NCBI GenBank assembly: GCA_051252515.1
Contig: JBPOFS010000005.1
Span: 124,001 to 188,000 of the forward strand
Source: UBA5078 sp051252515
Lineage (GTDB): Bacteria > Pseudomonadota > Gammaproteobacteria > Pseudomonadales > Pseudohongiellaceae
Length of the DNA stretch: 64,000 bases
Direction: 5' to 3'
In this document: one piece after another, positions 27,241-38,000 of the stretch
Position numbering within the stretch: position 1 is the stretch's first letter
Layout: each line of letters begins with the position of its first letter
Notes under the pieces: generated by a model
What the model was told of the DNA's origin: nothing
Databases searched by the model: none
What the model saw: the letters and a program-made list of their open reading frames with translations, nothing else
Translations under genes and position numbers: made by a program

Positions 27241-28470
27241 TTAAGAGAATTCATCCAAGGCGATGTTTTCGTCCTCGACTCCGAGGTCCTTAAGCATCTT
27301 AATAACGGCGGCATTCATCATGGGTGGGCCACACATGTAATACTCGCAATCCTCAGGTGCAGGATGATTCTTGAGATAATGCTCTAGAACGACATTATGG
27401 ATAAATCCTGTCATTCCATCCCAATTGTCCTCTGGTTGAGGATCAGACAATGCCACATGCCAATCGAAATTATCATTCTCCGCGGCTAGCGTGTCGTAGT
27501 CCTCTACATAGAACATTTCTTTCAAGCTTCGTGCGCCATACCAGAAACTAATTTTACGCTTACTGTGCAGGCGTCGAAGTTGATCAAATATGTGTGAGCG
27601 CATCGGGGCCATACCTGCTCCCCCACCGATAAAGACCATCTCCGCATCAGTCTCTTTCGCGAAGAACTCACCAAATGGTCCAAACACTTTAATCTTGTCG
27701 CCAGGCTTTAAGTTAAAAACATACGACGACATTACGCCTGGTGGGAAAGAGGACTTGGGCGGTGGAGTCGCAATACGGATATTGAACTTAATAATGCCTC
27801 TTTCTTCTGGGTAGTTCGCCATAGAGTAGGCACGAATGGTCGTTTTATCGCATTTTGAAACATGCTCGAAAAGACCAAACTTTTCCCAGTCACCACGGAA
27901 TTTCTCACCGATGATGAAGTCTTTATAACGCACTTCGTGCGCAGGCACCTCTAATTGAACATAACCACCGGCACGGAAATCGACACTGTCGCCGTCTGGG
28001 ATTTCTAACACCAACTCTTTAATAAAGGTGGCCACGTTGTCGTTCGAAACAACGGTACATTCCCATTGTTTAACACCGAAAAATTCCGGCTCGATCTCGA
28101 TTTTCATGTCTTGCTTTACAGCCACCTGACACGATAAACGCCAATTGTTTTTAGCCTCACCCATAGTGAAGTGGCCTTGCTCGGTCGGTAACATTGAGCC
28201 ACCACCGTCAAGCACCTGGCATCGACACTGTGCGCACGTGCCACCACCACCGCACGCTGAAGACAAGTAAATCCCTTCATCGGCGAGTGTGTTAAGTAGT
28301 TTTCCACCAGCAGGCACTACGATGGAGCGCTCTGGGTCACCATTAATTTCAATGCGAACACTACCCGTACTTACCAATCGGGCACGGGCAGCCAAGATCA
28401 TCCCCACGAGGAGCATCACCACCACGGTGAACATGACTACGCCGCCTAAAATCGCTGCAATATCGATCAT
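27241..28470 (-). CDS. nqrF: Na+-translocating NADH:quinone reductase subunit F
   Basis: NADH-oxidising entry subunit of Na+-NQR. An N-terminal membrane helix (about 8-30) is followed by a [2Fe-2S] ferredoxin domain with Cys73, Cys79, Cys82 and Cys114 (ACGGGGTCAQCRC and RLSCQV). The FAD site is RAYSMANYPEE and the NADH-binding loop is GGGAGMAPMRSHI. Length of 409 is normal. AGGA lies 8 nt before the ATG. It is the last structural gene of nqrABCDEF. Confidence 0.97.
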   Translation of the reverse strand: MIDIAAILGGVVMFTVVVMLLVGMILAARARLVSTGSVRIEINGDPERSIVVPAGGKLLNTLADEGIYLSSACGGGGTCAQCRCQVLDGGGSMLPTEQGHFTMGEAKNNWRLSCQVAVKQDMKIEIEPEFFGVKQWECTVVSNDNVATFIKELVLEIPDGDSVDFRAGGYVQLEVPAHEVRYKDFIIGEKFRGDWEKFGLFEHVSKCDKTTIRAYSMANYPEERGIIKFNIRIATPPPKSSFPPGVMSSYVFNLKPGDKIKVFGPFGEFFAKETDAEMVFIGGGAGMAPMRSHIFDQLRRLHSKRKISFWYGARSLKEMFYVEDYDTLAAENDNFDWHVALSDPQPEDNWDGMTGFIHNVVLEHYLKNHPAPEDCEYYMCGPPMMNAAVIKMLKDLGVEDENIALDEFS

Positions 28471-28487
28471 CTATTGAATCCTATCTG

Positions 28488-29096
28488 CTACAGAGACAAA
28501 CCACTGAACGACATGAAACCTAAGGACATCAAGCCTGTCGTAACAAAGGTAATTCCGAGTCCTCGTAAACCATGAGGTACATCGCTGTACTTGAGTTTTT
28601 CACGAATACCCGCCATGGCGGCAATCGCAAGCGCCCAACCTACCCCAGCGCCAGTGCCGTAAACAACACTCTCAGAGAAAGTGTAGCTACGCTCAACCAT
28701 AAGCAATGAGGCTCCCATAATCGCGCAGTTCACCGTGATCAAGGGTAGGAAAACCCCTAGCGCGTTATAAAGGGCCGGGAGAAATTTATCGAGCACCATT
28801 TCTAGAATCTGCACCATCGCTGCAATAACACCGATATAGCACAATAAGCCCAAGAAGCTTAAGTCGAGTTCTGGAAAGCCTGCCCACGCCAAGGCGCCAT
28901 CTTTTAAAAGATACTGAAACAACAAATTATTCACTGGCACTGTAATCATTTGCACAACGATGACTGCGATGCCCAGACCTACTGCCGTTTCTACTTTCTT
29001 AGACACGGCCAAGAAGGTGCACATGCCAAGAAACATCTGTAGGGCCATGTTCTCTACGAAGACGGCGCGAACGAACAAACTGAGGAAGTGTTCCAT
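28488..29096 (-). CDS. nqrE: Na+-translocating NADH:quinone reductase subunit E
   Basis: Integral membrane subunit with six helices, an inverted-topology partner of NqrD. Cys26 (LGMCTFLAV) and Cys124 (TVNCAIMGA) match the ligands of the intramembrane Fe-S/Fe centre shared with NqrD. Length of 202 is normal. Its ATG shares a base with the nqrD stop (TAATG), so the two are translationally coupled. Confidence 0.97.
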   Translation of the reverse strand: MEHFLSLFVRAVFVENMALQMFLGMCTFLAVSKKVETAVGLGIAVIVVQMITVPVNNLLFQYLLKDGALAWAGFPELDLSFLGLLCYIGVIAAMVQILEMVLDKFLPALYNALGVFLPLITVNCAIMGASLLMVERSYTFSESVVYGTGAGVGWALAIAAMAGIREKLKYSDVPHGLRGLGITFVTTGLMSLGFMSFSGLSL

Positions 29097-29761
29097 TAGT
29101 GTGCCGCCTCCTGCACTGTGTGGGGAGCGATACGGAACTCATCTTTTTCGACTTGCTCTACACGCACCGCTCGAATTGCCCAAATCAAAAAGCCAATAAT
29201 GAAGAATGCACTTGGCGCTAACAACATCAAGCCATTAGGCTGATACCAGCCACCATTGGAGACCAATGGCAGCACTTCGATACCGAACAAATTGCCAGAG
29301 CCGAATAATTCACGAATTGTCGCAACCGATAGCAACACAACGCTATAACCTAAACCATTGCCAATACCGTCAAGAAAGCTCACAACCGGAGGGTTCTTCA
29401 TGGCAAAGGCTTCTGCTCGGCCCATTACGATACAGTTCGTGATAATCAAGCCAACGAACACGCTCAACTGTTTGCTGATTTCGTATGCAAAAGCCTGAAG
29501 CGTCTGATCAACTGCGATTACCAACGAGGCAATAATCGTCATCTGAGCAATAATACGAATGCTGTTAGGAATATAGTTTCGGACTAAGGAGATAAAGTAG
29601 TTCGAGAACGCCGTCACTAGTGTCAAGGCGACACACATCACCACTGTCACTTGTAGACCGGTCGTAACCGCCAATGCCGAACACACACCCAAGATTTGCA
29701 AAGCAATCGGGTTGTTCGCGAATATTGGTTTAATCAGTATGCTTTTAGTATCAATAGACAC
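29096..29761 (-). CDS. nqrD: Na+-translocating NADH:quinone reductase subunit D
   Basis: Integral membrane subunit with six helices, homologous to NqrE. Cys27 (LGVCSALAV) and Cys110 (ITNCIVMGR) are the expected ligands of the shared Fe centre. Length of 221 is normal. The start is GTG at 29761, with GGTGAAG shortly before it. It follows nqrC by 15 nt. Confidence 0.97.
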   Translation of the reverse strand: MSIDTKSILIKPIFANNPIALQILGVCSALAVTTGLQVTVVMCVALTLVTAFSNYFISLVRNYIPNSIRIIAQMTIIASLVIAVDQTLQAFAYEISKQLSVFVGLIITNCIVMGRAEAFAMKNPPVVSFLDGIGNGLGYSVVLLSVATIRELFGSGNLFGIEVLPLVSNGGWYQPNGLMLLAPSAFFIIGFLIWAIRAVRVEQVEKDEFRIAPHTVQEAAH

Positions 29762-29776
29762 TTTACTTCACCCTTT

Positions 29777-30565
29777 TTAACCGTTGGTCAGTTTAGTGAG
29801 GAATGGGCCGAAACCGAGTGGACCAAGCCAATACTCGATTAAATTATCAACACCGCGACTTGTAAGAGAAGCGCCTGCCAGACCATCAACTTCATGAATA
29901 CCTTGGCCGCCGCCTTTAACAATAGTCAGGGCTACGTCACCGTTATCGTCATAGATTTCTTTGCCTGGCCATAAGTTTTTCCAGCGCGGATTAGTGATCT
30001 CGCCGCCCAAACCAGGAGTTTCTTTCTGATCGTAAAAGCCGATACCTTTTACTGTATTGCCGTCGCCTTCTAGTGCGAGGTAGCCATACATGGTGCCCCA
30101 CAATCCATATCCGCTGACTGGCAACACGATATCTTGAAGCTCGCCGCCCTCGCCTTCAACGAGATAGACAGTGGCGTAACGCACCCGGCGCTTAAGCCCT
30201 GCAATATCTTCGCTGGCATCTAGTGCCTCCGAGAATTGCGGATCAGTGAATACAGCGCGTTGATCGTAAGTCGCAGGGTCTATTCCCAAGTCCGCTAACT
30301 GCGCCTCGGTCACAAAATCTCCGGTTTCTAGATCAACAATACGTGGCGAAAACTCGGCGAATAGATTGTCGACATCGTCATTAGTATTGAGAGCAGGATC
30401 GAACATGCCTGCGGCCGCAAGAATATTCTTGTTACGGTCGAGTGTTTTATTCGCCACTTGCATCGGCTTAAGTATTACCGCCGCGCTCGATATGAAAATT
30501 GAACACACCACACACAGTGCAAAAGCTACTTTAAGAGTGCCGCCAACTGAATCTTTAGATGACAT
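29777..30565 (-). CDS. nqrC: Na+-translocating NADH:quinone reductase subunit C
   Basis: Periplasmic FMN-bearing subunit held by one N-terminal helix (about 11-33). The flavinylation segment reads VDGLAGASLTS: the residue in the acceptor position is Ser (about 233) where NqrC usually has Thr, and the residue three before it is Ala rather than Ser/Thr. The downstream GFGPFL is as in other NqrC proteins. I chose the ATG at 30565, with GGAGG about 10 nt upstream; this lies within the end of nqrB (11-nt overlap). Confidence 0.96.
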   Translation of the reverse strand: MSSKDSVGGTLKVAFALCVVCSIFISSAAVILKPMQVANKTLDRNKNILAAAGMFDPALNTNDDVDNLFAEFSPRIVDLETGDFVTEAQLADLGIDPATYDQRAVFTDPQFSEALDASEDIAGLKRRVRYATVYLVEGEGGELQDIVLPVSGYGLWGTMYGYLALEGDGNTVKGIGFYDQKETPGLGGEITNPRWKNLWPGKEIYDDNGDVALTIVKGGGQGIHEVDGLAGASLTSRGVDNLIEYWLGPLGFGPFLTKLTNG

Positions 30566-31772
30566 TACGTGCAAGCCTCCGTTTGATATTCGCGCGAACT
30601 ACGACGTAGTCGATCAATGGAGCACTGAGGTTAGCGAATAGTATCGCTAGCATGACGCCTTCTGGGTAAGCAGGGTTCAGCACTCGAATCATGACCGCCA
30701 TGACCCCGATCAGCGCCCCGTATATCCATTTCCCCGTATTAGTCATAGACGCTGACACCGGGTCTGTCGCCATGAACACCATACCGAATGCAAAGCCACC
30801 CAGTACAAAATGCCAATACCAAGGAGTTGCGAAACCAGGGTTAGTGTCCGACCCAATGCCATTTAGCAATAGGGAGAACGCCACCATGCCAAGGAATACC
30901 CCAGACATGATTCGCCACGACGCAATGCGCGTGACTAATAAGATAACACCGCCAATCATGATCGCCAGTGCCGATGTCTCACCAATAGAGCCTTGTTCAC
31001 GGCCAATAAAGGCATCCATCCACGTGAGCTCTACTCCAGTGCTACCCGTAAGCGCTGGCAATCCACCTGCCGCGATTTGACTAAGAGAAGTTGCACCACT
31101 AAAGCCATCCACTGCAGTCCACACCGCATCGCCTGACATTTGCGGGGCATAAGCAAAGAACAGGAACGCGCGAGCAGTTAGCGCAGGGTTCAAGAAGTTT
31201 TTGCCTGTGCCGCCAAAGACTTCTTTGCCGACAACAACACCAAAGCTAATCCCTAAGGCTGCCTGCCATAAAGGAAGATCGGGTGGCACAATGAGTGAGA
31301 ACAAGATTGAGGTAACGAAAAAACCTTCGTTAATTTCATGCTTACGCACTGATGCGAAGAGGACTTCCCAAAAACCACCTACAATGAATATGGTCGCGTA
31401 GATAGGAATATAGTAAACCGCACCATACCAGAAGGAATCCCAAATACTGTTGGGGTTGTAGGACGAGAACATCTCAATCCAAAAGGCATGCCAATCGCCC
31501 GTAGTCTCAATCCCTGCGCCAGCCATTGCTGTCGTAGCTTGAAAACCTACGTTATACATCCCGTAAAACATTGCCGGGAATGCCGCCAGCCATACCGTAA
31601 TCATGATGCGCTTGAGATCAACCCCATCACGTACATGGGCAGGCGATACAGTCACTTTACTAGGACTATAGAAAATAGTGTCAACCGCTTCGTAAAGGGA
31701 GAACCACTTTTCGTATCGACCGCCTTTCTCAAAATGCGGAGCTATATCATCGAGTATTCTGCGTAAACCCAT
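30555..31772 (-). CDS. nqrB: Na+-translocating NADH:quinone reductase subunit B
   Basis: Largest membrane subunit, with about ten helices; carries covalent FMN and riboflavin and takes part in Na+ transport. The FMN site is canonical: DGFSGATSL, with the acceptor Thr at 228. Length of 405 is normal. It lies 14 nt after nqrA and overlaps nqrC. Confidence 0.97.
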   Translation of the reverse strand: MGLRRILDDIAPHFEKGGRYEKWFSLYEAVDTIFYSPSKVTVSPAHVRDGVDLKRIMITVWLAAFPAMFYGMYNVGFQATTAMAGAGIETTGDWHAFWIEMFSSYNPNSIWDSFWYGAVYYIPIYATIFIVGGFWEVLFASVRKHEINEGFFVTSILFSLIVPPDLPLWQAALGISFGVVVGKEVFGGTGKNFLNPALTARAFLFFAYAPQMSGDAVWTAVDGFSGATSLSQIAAGGLPALTGSTGVELTWMDAFIGREQGSIGETSALAIMIGGVILLVTRIASWRIMSGVFLGMVAFSLLLNGIGSDTNPGFATPWYWHFVLGGFAFGMVFMATDPVSASMTNTGKWIYGALIGVMAVMIRVLNPAYPEGVMLAILFANLSAPLIDYVVVRANIKRRLARNVI

Positions 31773-31786
31773 AGTCGTTTAATCCA

Positions 31787-33145
31787 CTAACTTTCTTTTT
31801 CGATACGCGATAGGTTATCGCGCAAAATGGGACCGTATTCATACTTACCTGGACATACATAAGTGCATAGTGCCAAGTCTTCTTCATCCAATTCCAAAGC
31901 TCCCAAATCTTGGGCACTTGCGATATCCCCTACTATTATGGCTCGCAATAACTGTGTTGGAAGGATGTCTAACGGCATGACGCGCTCGTAACTGCCGACC
32001 GGCACCATGGCGCGAGTACTGCCGTTAGTCGCTGTTGAGAATGCGAACTTACGCCCTTTGAACAGGCTAGAGATATAGATGCCCAAAGCAGAGTGTTTCT
32101 GCGCACCTGGGGATAAATACCCAAATAAAATACGTTCGCGCCCTTCTTTGATCACAGACACTTGTTGATGATAGCGCCCTAAATAGGACTCTACGCCTTG
32201 TGCCGCTCGGCCAGAAAGTACAGAGCCTGATATCACTCTATTTTCTTCAGCGCTCAATTCGCCTGCTGTTATTTCGTCTAAGCTAGCCCCTAGTCTTGTC
32301 TTCAACAAGCGTGGCTTACTTACCTGTGGGCCTGCTAAGGCGATCACGCGCTCAGTGCTAATGCGCCCAGTAGTAAACAACTTGCCAATCGCAATAACGT
32401 CCTGATAATTCACGGACCAGACTTGCTTGTTTAAACTGACAGGATCTAAATGATGGATATGCGTGCCACTTAAGCCAGCAGGATGCGGACCAGCAAAGGA
32501 CTCTACTTTAACATTGCTTGCCAATTGCTGTGATTCGAGCCCGTCAAAGCTAGCGACGGCTCGACATAAATAGACAGAGCCTTGAGTTAGGCGGGATAAG
32601 ACATTGATACCATGAACAAAGTCATCCGCGCTCTCACGTGCGACGATCTCTGGATCGGCTGCCAATGGATTAGTATCCATCGCATTAATAAACACTGAGT
32701 GAGGAAGTGCGTCAATCGCAGGGACTTTACTAAACGGACGCGTTCGCAGCGCGCTCCATTGACCCGAGGCGACGAGTGTCGAAACAACGGCTTCACGTGG
32801 AAGCTGCGCAATCTCGGCCGGGGCGTAATGAGGAAACTCTACTTGCTCCTCTTCGCCTTCATCCAACTCGATAACGACTGATAGGAATGCACGGCGTTCA
32901 CCACGATTGATCTCGCGAACAGTGCCGGCGCCTGGTGCGGTGTACATCACGCCAGGCGTTTTCTTGTCTTCGAACAGTGCTTGTCCGAGCTTCACTTTGT
33001 CGCCAACCGAAACGATCATCGTGGGTTTCATGCCCACATAGTCGTTTCCTAAAAGCGCAACTGAGCGCACCCTACGCGCGCTCTCAATAGCTTGCTCTGG
33101 TGCACCAAGTATCGGTAAATCCAAACCGCGGGTAATTTTGATCAT
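31787..33145 (-). CDS. nqrA: Na+-translocating NADH:quinone reductase subunit A
   Basis: Cytoplasmic-side subunit associated with quinone binding. It begins MIKITRGLDLPILGAPEQ, the usual N-terminus, and ends with a domain containing CTYVCPGKYEYGPILRDNL. Length of 452 is normal. First gene of the nqr operon; the 242-nt region upstream must carry the operon promoter, but I could not pick a convincing one. Confidence 0.97.
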   Translation of the reverse strand: MIKITRGLDLPILGAPEQAIESARRVRSVALLGNDYVGMKPTMIVSVGDKVKLGQALFEDKKTPGVMYTAPGAGTVREINRGERRAFLSVVIELDEGEEEQVEFPHYAPAEIAQLPREAVVSTLVASGQWSALRTRPFSKVPAIDALPHSVFINAMDTNPLAADPEIVARESADDFVHGINVLSRLTQGSVYLCRAVASFDGLESQQLASNVKVESFAGPHPAGLSGTHIHHLDPVSLNKQVWSVNYQDVIAIGKLFTTGRISTERVIALAGPQVSKPRLLKTRLGASLDEITAGELSAEENRVISGSVLSGRAAQGVESYLGRYHQQVSVIKEGRERILFGYLSPGAQKHSALGIYISSLFKGRKFAFSTATNGSTRAMVPVGSYERVMPLDILPTQLLRAIIVGDIASAQDLGALELDEEDLALCTYVCPGKYEYGPILRDNLSRIEKES

Positions 33146-33337
33146 TCGCCAAGCCTAGTAATTACTGGAGTTTCTAAAAACTAAAAGCAACTCTTGTACG
33201 AGAAAGCCTAAGCACCGGTAGCTTCATAAAACCATGCCAAAGGCACAGAAATCACAAACAACGATTCTGAAATCGATTTTATTATTGGAAATTCTTATGA
33301 TAACCAGCTATTTAAGCGCGGCAATTATAGAGATAAG

Positions 33338-33377
33338 AGCCTCGGATTACCATAGATTTCTATGCTAAGCCGAGGCT
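33338..33377 (-). terminator. Hairpin downstream of gap
   Basis: AGCCTCGG and CCGAGGCT form perfect 8-nt arms, with an inner pairing around ATAGA/TCTAT, directly after the GAPDH stop codon. The T-run on the minus strand is poor (TCTTATCTC). It is probably the gap terminator, placed before the nqr promoter region. Confidence 0.6.
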
Positions 33378-33387
33378 GATCACTAGC

Positions 33388-34854
33388 TTATTCTTCTATT
33401 GGGTAGAAGCGATAATTGATTCCTGCCATCTTATAGACCATTCGCACTACCTGATTGCAGTACCCGAACTCATTGTCATACCAAAGATACAAGACACAGT
33501 TGTTACCTTGTACGATAGTCGCAGTCGAGTCAACAATCGCTGCCTCACGCGAGCCTACGAAGTCGCTCGAGACCGCATCGGCCTCCTCTGTGTAGGCAAT
33601 CTGGTTCTGCAAGTGAGAATGCAACGCGATCTTACGGATGAACTCGTTGAGCTCCTCTTTTGTCGTTGGATTCTTCAAATGCAGGCTCAATATCGCCATA
33701 GAGACGTTAGGAATCGGTACACGCACCGCATTGCCGGTCAATTTGCCCTGCAACTCAGGCACCGCTTTTACGACCGCTTTCGCCGCACCGGTTTCCGTTA
33801 ACACCATGTTCAACACAGCACTGCGGCCACGTCGATCGCCTTCATGATAGTTATCAATTAGGTTTTGATCGTTGGTATAGGCGTGGACAGTTTCAACATG
33901 GCCATGCTCAATCCCATACTTATCATTTACCAGCTTAAGCACAGGCGCTATGGCATTGGTGGTACAAGAAGCAGCCGTAACGATTTTATCCTCAGGAAGG
34001 ATTTGATCATCGTTAATGCCGAAAACGATATTCTTAAGATCGCCTTTGCCAGGAGCTGTCAAAGCCACTTTGCCAACCCCTTTGGCCTGCAAATGCTTAG
34101 ACAAGCCGGCTTCATCACGCCATTTGCCCGTATTGTCGATCACCAAGGCATTACTAATGCCGTATTGGGTGTAATCGATCTCTTCTGGTGTGTTCGCATA
34201 AATAATCTGAATTACATTGCCGTTGGCAATAAGGCACTTATTCTCTTCATCAATTCGAACCGTGCCTTGAAAGGCGCCGTGCACTGAATCGGCTGTAAAC
34301 AGGCTTGCACGTTTTTGAAGATCACCCTCTTTACCAGGGCGCACAACGATGGCGCGTAGGCGTATGACTTCGCCAGTGCTTGTGCGCTCTATCAAGAGAC
34401 GAGCAATCAAGCGGCCAATACGACCGAAACCGTAAAGCACGATATCTTGAGATTTCTCGATAGGCTTAGTTTTCACGCCCACCATATAGCCGAGCTCTTT
34501 AGCGACGAATGCTTCGACGTCGAGTGCGGCACTGCCCAAATTTTTCTGTTGTTCCATGAAGCTCACGGTCAACTTGCCTAAATCTACATGCACGTGGGCA
34601 AGGTCGAGCTTAGCAAGCGCCATTAGCACTGGATGACTTTCAAATTCCGACATCTCATTGCGGTCTACCTGTCGCACGAAGCGATGAGACTTCATAATAT
34701 TGGCAACAGAGCGGTTATGCAGCGCCCGACCATAGATGAAAATAACGACATTGCGCTCACTATAGAGCCTGCCGACGATCGGAATCATCTCTTGCGCGAG
34801 AGTTTCGCGTTCTTTCCAATCGCCAAAATAATCATCCAAACTGGGTCGAGTCAC
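33388..34854 (-). CDS. gap: Glyceraldehyde-3-phosphate dehydrogenase, long form
   Basis: GAPDH with an N-terminal extension of about 125 residues before the Rossmann fold (VLYGFGRIGRLIARLL). The catalytic Cys is in TAASCTTNAIAPVLK. Similar long forms of about 488 residues occur in Pseudomonas beside mfd, and they are usually assigned to gluconeogenic use, although that role is inferred from relatives. I chose the GTG at 34854: AAAGGTG lies 6 nt before it, whereas the GTG three codons earlier has no free Shine-Dalgarno. Divergent from mfd. Confidence 0.94.
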   Translation of the reverse strand: MTRPSLDDYFGDWKERETLAQEMIPIVGRLYSERNVVIFIYGRALHNRSVANIMKSHRFVRQVDRNEMSEFESHPVLMALAKLDLAHVHVDLGKLTVSFMEQQKNLGSAALDVEAFVAKELGYMVGVKTKPIEKSQDIVLYGFGRIGRLIARLLIERTSTGEVIRLRAIVVRPGKEGDLQKRASLFTADSVHGAFQGTVRIDEENKCLIANGNVIQIIYANTPEEIDYTQYGISNALVIDNTGKWRDEAGLSKHLQAKGVGKVALTAPGKGDLKNIVFGINDDQILPEDKIVTAASCTTNAIAPVLKLVNDKYGIEHGHVETVHAYTNDQNLIDNYHEGDRRGRSAVLNMVLTETGAAKAVVKAVPELQGKLTGNAVRVPIPNVSMAILSLHLKNPTTKEELNEFIRKIALHSHLQNQIAYTEEADAVSSDFVGSREAAIVDSTATIVQGNNCVLYLWYDNEFGYCNQVVRMVYKMAGINYRFYPIEE

Positions 34855-34896
34855 AGGTTGCACCTTTGCTAAATACGGTTGATGAGGAAGGTGCGT

Positions 34897-34925
34897 ATTA
34901 TCTTTGTATTGTCATTGACGTGCAA
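34897..34925 (-). promoter_or_regulatory. Sigma-70 promoter of gap
   Basis: On the minus strand: TTGCAC, 17 nt, GATAAT, with the -10 about 43 nt before the gap start. Spacing is ideal, and each box has one or two mismatches to consensus. The transcript would begin near 34890. Confidence 0.55.
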
Positions 34926-35053
34926 CCAAAAGCACCGCGCAATCATTGACTTTACCCCCTATAATTTAATTACTCCTCTTTACTTTGTTCTGACAAGGCA
35001 CGTCAACTTATGCCAGAATTCACGCCCTCAAATAGCTCCTTGACCTTATAAAG

Positions 35054-38000
35054 ATGCCGACTATCGACCTATTTAGCCCCGAACTACCCAATACAGCTGG
35101 CGATCTACGCCGCTGGGCAGGCCTGCATGGCAGCAGCAAAAGCTTGGCCGTGGCCACTATTGCGCAACAACACGCAGGCCCCGTTGTGCTGATAACAGCC
35201 AACACCGAAGAGGCCGATGCCATACGGCGCGAGCTAGGCTTCTTTAATGGTAAACAGGACCCGATACACACCCTCCCCGACTGGGAGACTCTGCCCTACG
35301 ATAATTTTTCGGCGCATCAAGACATTGTTTCCGATCGCCTGCATACGCTTTATCACTTGCCGCACCTGAAACGGGGCATCTTGATTCTGCCATTAACGAG
35401 CCTAATGCACCGCCTCAGCCCCAAGGAGTATGTGCAAGGCAATAGCCTCATGCTCAAAATAGGCGCGCAGTTTGACCCAGATGCCATGCGTCACAGTCTA
35501 TTAAGCGCTGGGTATCAAGGTGTCGACGCCGTACATGAGCACGGAGAGTTCGCGCTGCGTGGCTCCATCATGGACATCTTCCCGATGGGCAGCCAAATGC
35601 CCTACCGTGTCGACCTGTTCGATAACGAAATTGAAAGCCTGCGAACCTTTGACCCAGAGAGTCAACGCTCGTTAGACAAGGTCAACGAAGTACAGCTATT
35701 ACCAGGCAAAGAATACCCAATGAACGAGGCGGGTATCAGCCTCTTTCGCAGCCATTTCCGCAATCGTTTCGATATCGACCTTCGCCAATGCAGTGTCTAC
35801 CAAGATGTAAGCCAAGGGTTGCACTCCGCTGGGATTGAATATTATTTACCGCTATTCTTTGAAAGCTTGCAGACCGTATTTGATTACCTACCCGAGAACA
35901 CCCTCGTCCTGCGCAGTGGTGACCTTGAAGCCTCTGGCTTACGATTCTGGAACGACATCAAGAACCGCTATGAAGATCGACGCCATGATCGTCAACGCCC
36001 TATTCTGGAGCCCAGAGAATTATTTCTTAGCCCTGACGAAGCGTTTGCGCGGCTGCGTGATTATCCAAACATCGAACTGTATGCCGATAGCAACGGTCAG
36101 AAAGCTCAGCAACTGGCCATATCGCCACCGCCAGACCTAAACGCGGGTGTGCAACAGACTCCATTGCTTGCCTTACAGGCACTATTAAAAGCGAACACCT
36201 CTAGCCGCATCTTATTTTGCGCAGAAACAGCCGGCCGACGCGAAAGCATGTTGGAGCTATTAAAGAGCATCAATATCAGCCCCGAGTCCGTCGCTACTTG
36301 GCACGCATTCGCCCAAGGAAAGCAACACCTAGGCATCACCATCGCTCCGATCGATCGAGGTCTATGGCTCGATGAGCCTTCGCTTTTACTTATTACAGAA
36401 ACTCAATTATTTGGCCAACGCGTAGCCCAGAGAAGACGACGTAGAAGAACACAGGACAATACTGAGTTCCTAATACGCAATCTCAATGAGTTACACCTTG
36501 GGGCAGCGGTCGTTCATATCGAACATGGTGTGGGGCGCTATCGCGGCTTACAAACCTTGAATATCGAAGATCAAGAGACTGAATTTCTTACATTGGAATA
36601 TGCCCGAGAAGCGAAATTATATGTGCCGGTGTATTCCTTGCACCTCATCAGTCGCTATGGCGGGTCCGAACCAGAGCTAGCCCCACTGAACAATCTGGGC
36701 AACGATCAATGGCAAAAAGCCAAGAAAAAGGCTGCCGAGAAGATCAAAGATGTTGCCGCAGAACTACTCGACATCTACGCACGTCGAGAGGCTCGTCAAG
36801 GGTTTCAATATGACTGCGAGAACATCGACTTTGCTCACTTCTCTGCAAGCTTTCCATTCGAGGAAACCGCCGATCAACAAGATGCCATTGCATCGGTAGT
36901 AACCGATATGTCGTCAAAACGGGCGATGGATCGCTTAGTGTGCGGTGATGTAGGGTTTGGTAAAACAGAAGTGGCGATGCGGGCCGCGTTTATTGCCGTG
37001 CAAAACCATAAACAAGTCGCGATCCTTGTTCCCACAACACTGCTGGCTCAGCAACATTTCGAAAGTTTCCGTGACCGTTTCGCAGACTGGCCAGTATCCG
37101 TGGATCTCATTTCTCGCTTTCGCTCACCCAAGCAGGTTCAGGATACACTGGACCGGATAAAGAGTGGCAAAGTCGACATCGTGGTTGGTACGCATAAATT
37201 ATTGCAGAACACGATCGAATACAAAGACCTCGGGCTCTTAATCATTGACGAAGAGCATCGCTTCGGTGTGCAACAAAAAGAAAAACTTAAGTCCATACGC
37301 TCCGACGTCGACATCCTCACGCTCACAGCCACGCCGATTCCACGCACATTGAATATGGCAATGTCCGGTGTTCGCGACTTATCTTTAATTGTCACGCCAC
37401 CGGCGAAACGACTTTCAGTGAAAACATTTGTTCGCGAAAGCCAAGATGCGTTAATAAAAGAAGCTGTCTTACGTGAACTATTGCGTGGCGGTCAGGTGTT
37501 CTATTTACACAATGAAGTGAAGACCATCACCAAAACTGCCGAACACTTAAGCGAATTGATTCCCGAGGCACGCGTGTGTATTGCGCACGGTCAATTACCT
37601 GAGCGTGAACTCGAACAGATCATGGCGGACTTCTACCATAAACGGTACAACATCCTAGTCTGCTCAACGATTATTGAAACGGGTATCGATATTCCCAGTG
37701 CTAACACGATCATCATGGACCGTGCCGATAAACTCGGTCTTGCGCAAATGCACCAATTGCGTGGACGTGTAGGTCGCTCCCATCATCAAGCCTACGCCTA
37801 CCTTTTAACCCCAAGCAAAAACAATATGACCGCTGATGCCTTAAAACGTATCGAGGCTATTAGCATGGCGAGCACACTGGGTGCCGGCTTTACATTGGCT
37901 AGCCATGACCTTGAAATTCGTGGCGCCGGCGAAATCCTCGGCGATGAGCAAACAGGCCATATACAGAAGATTGGTTTTACGCTCTACACCGATATGCTTG

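Noticed and set aside
34946..34966. TTGACT and TATAAT strings upstream of mfd
   Set aside because: They are only 8 nt apart, too close to act together as a sigma-70 promoter.
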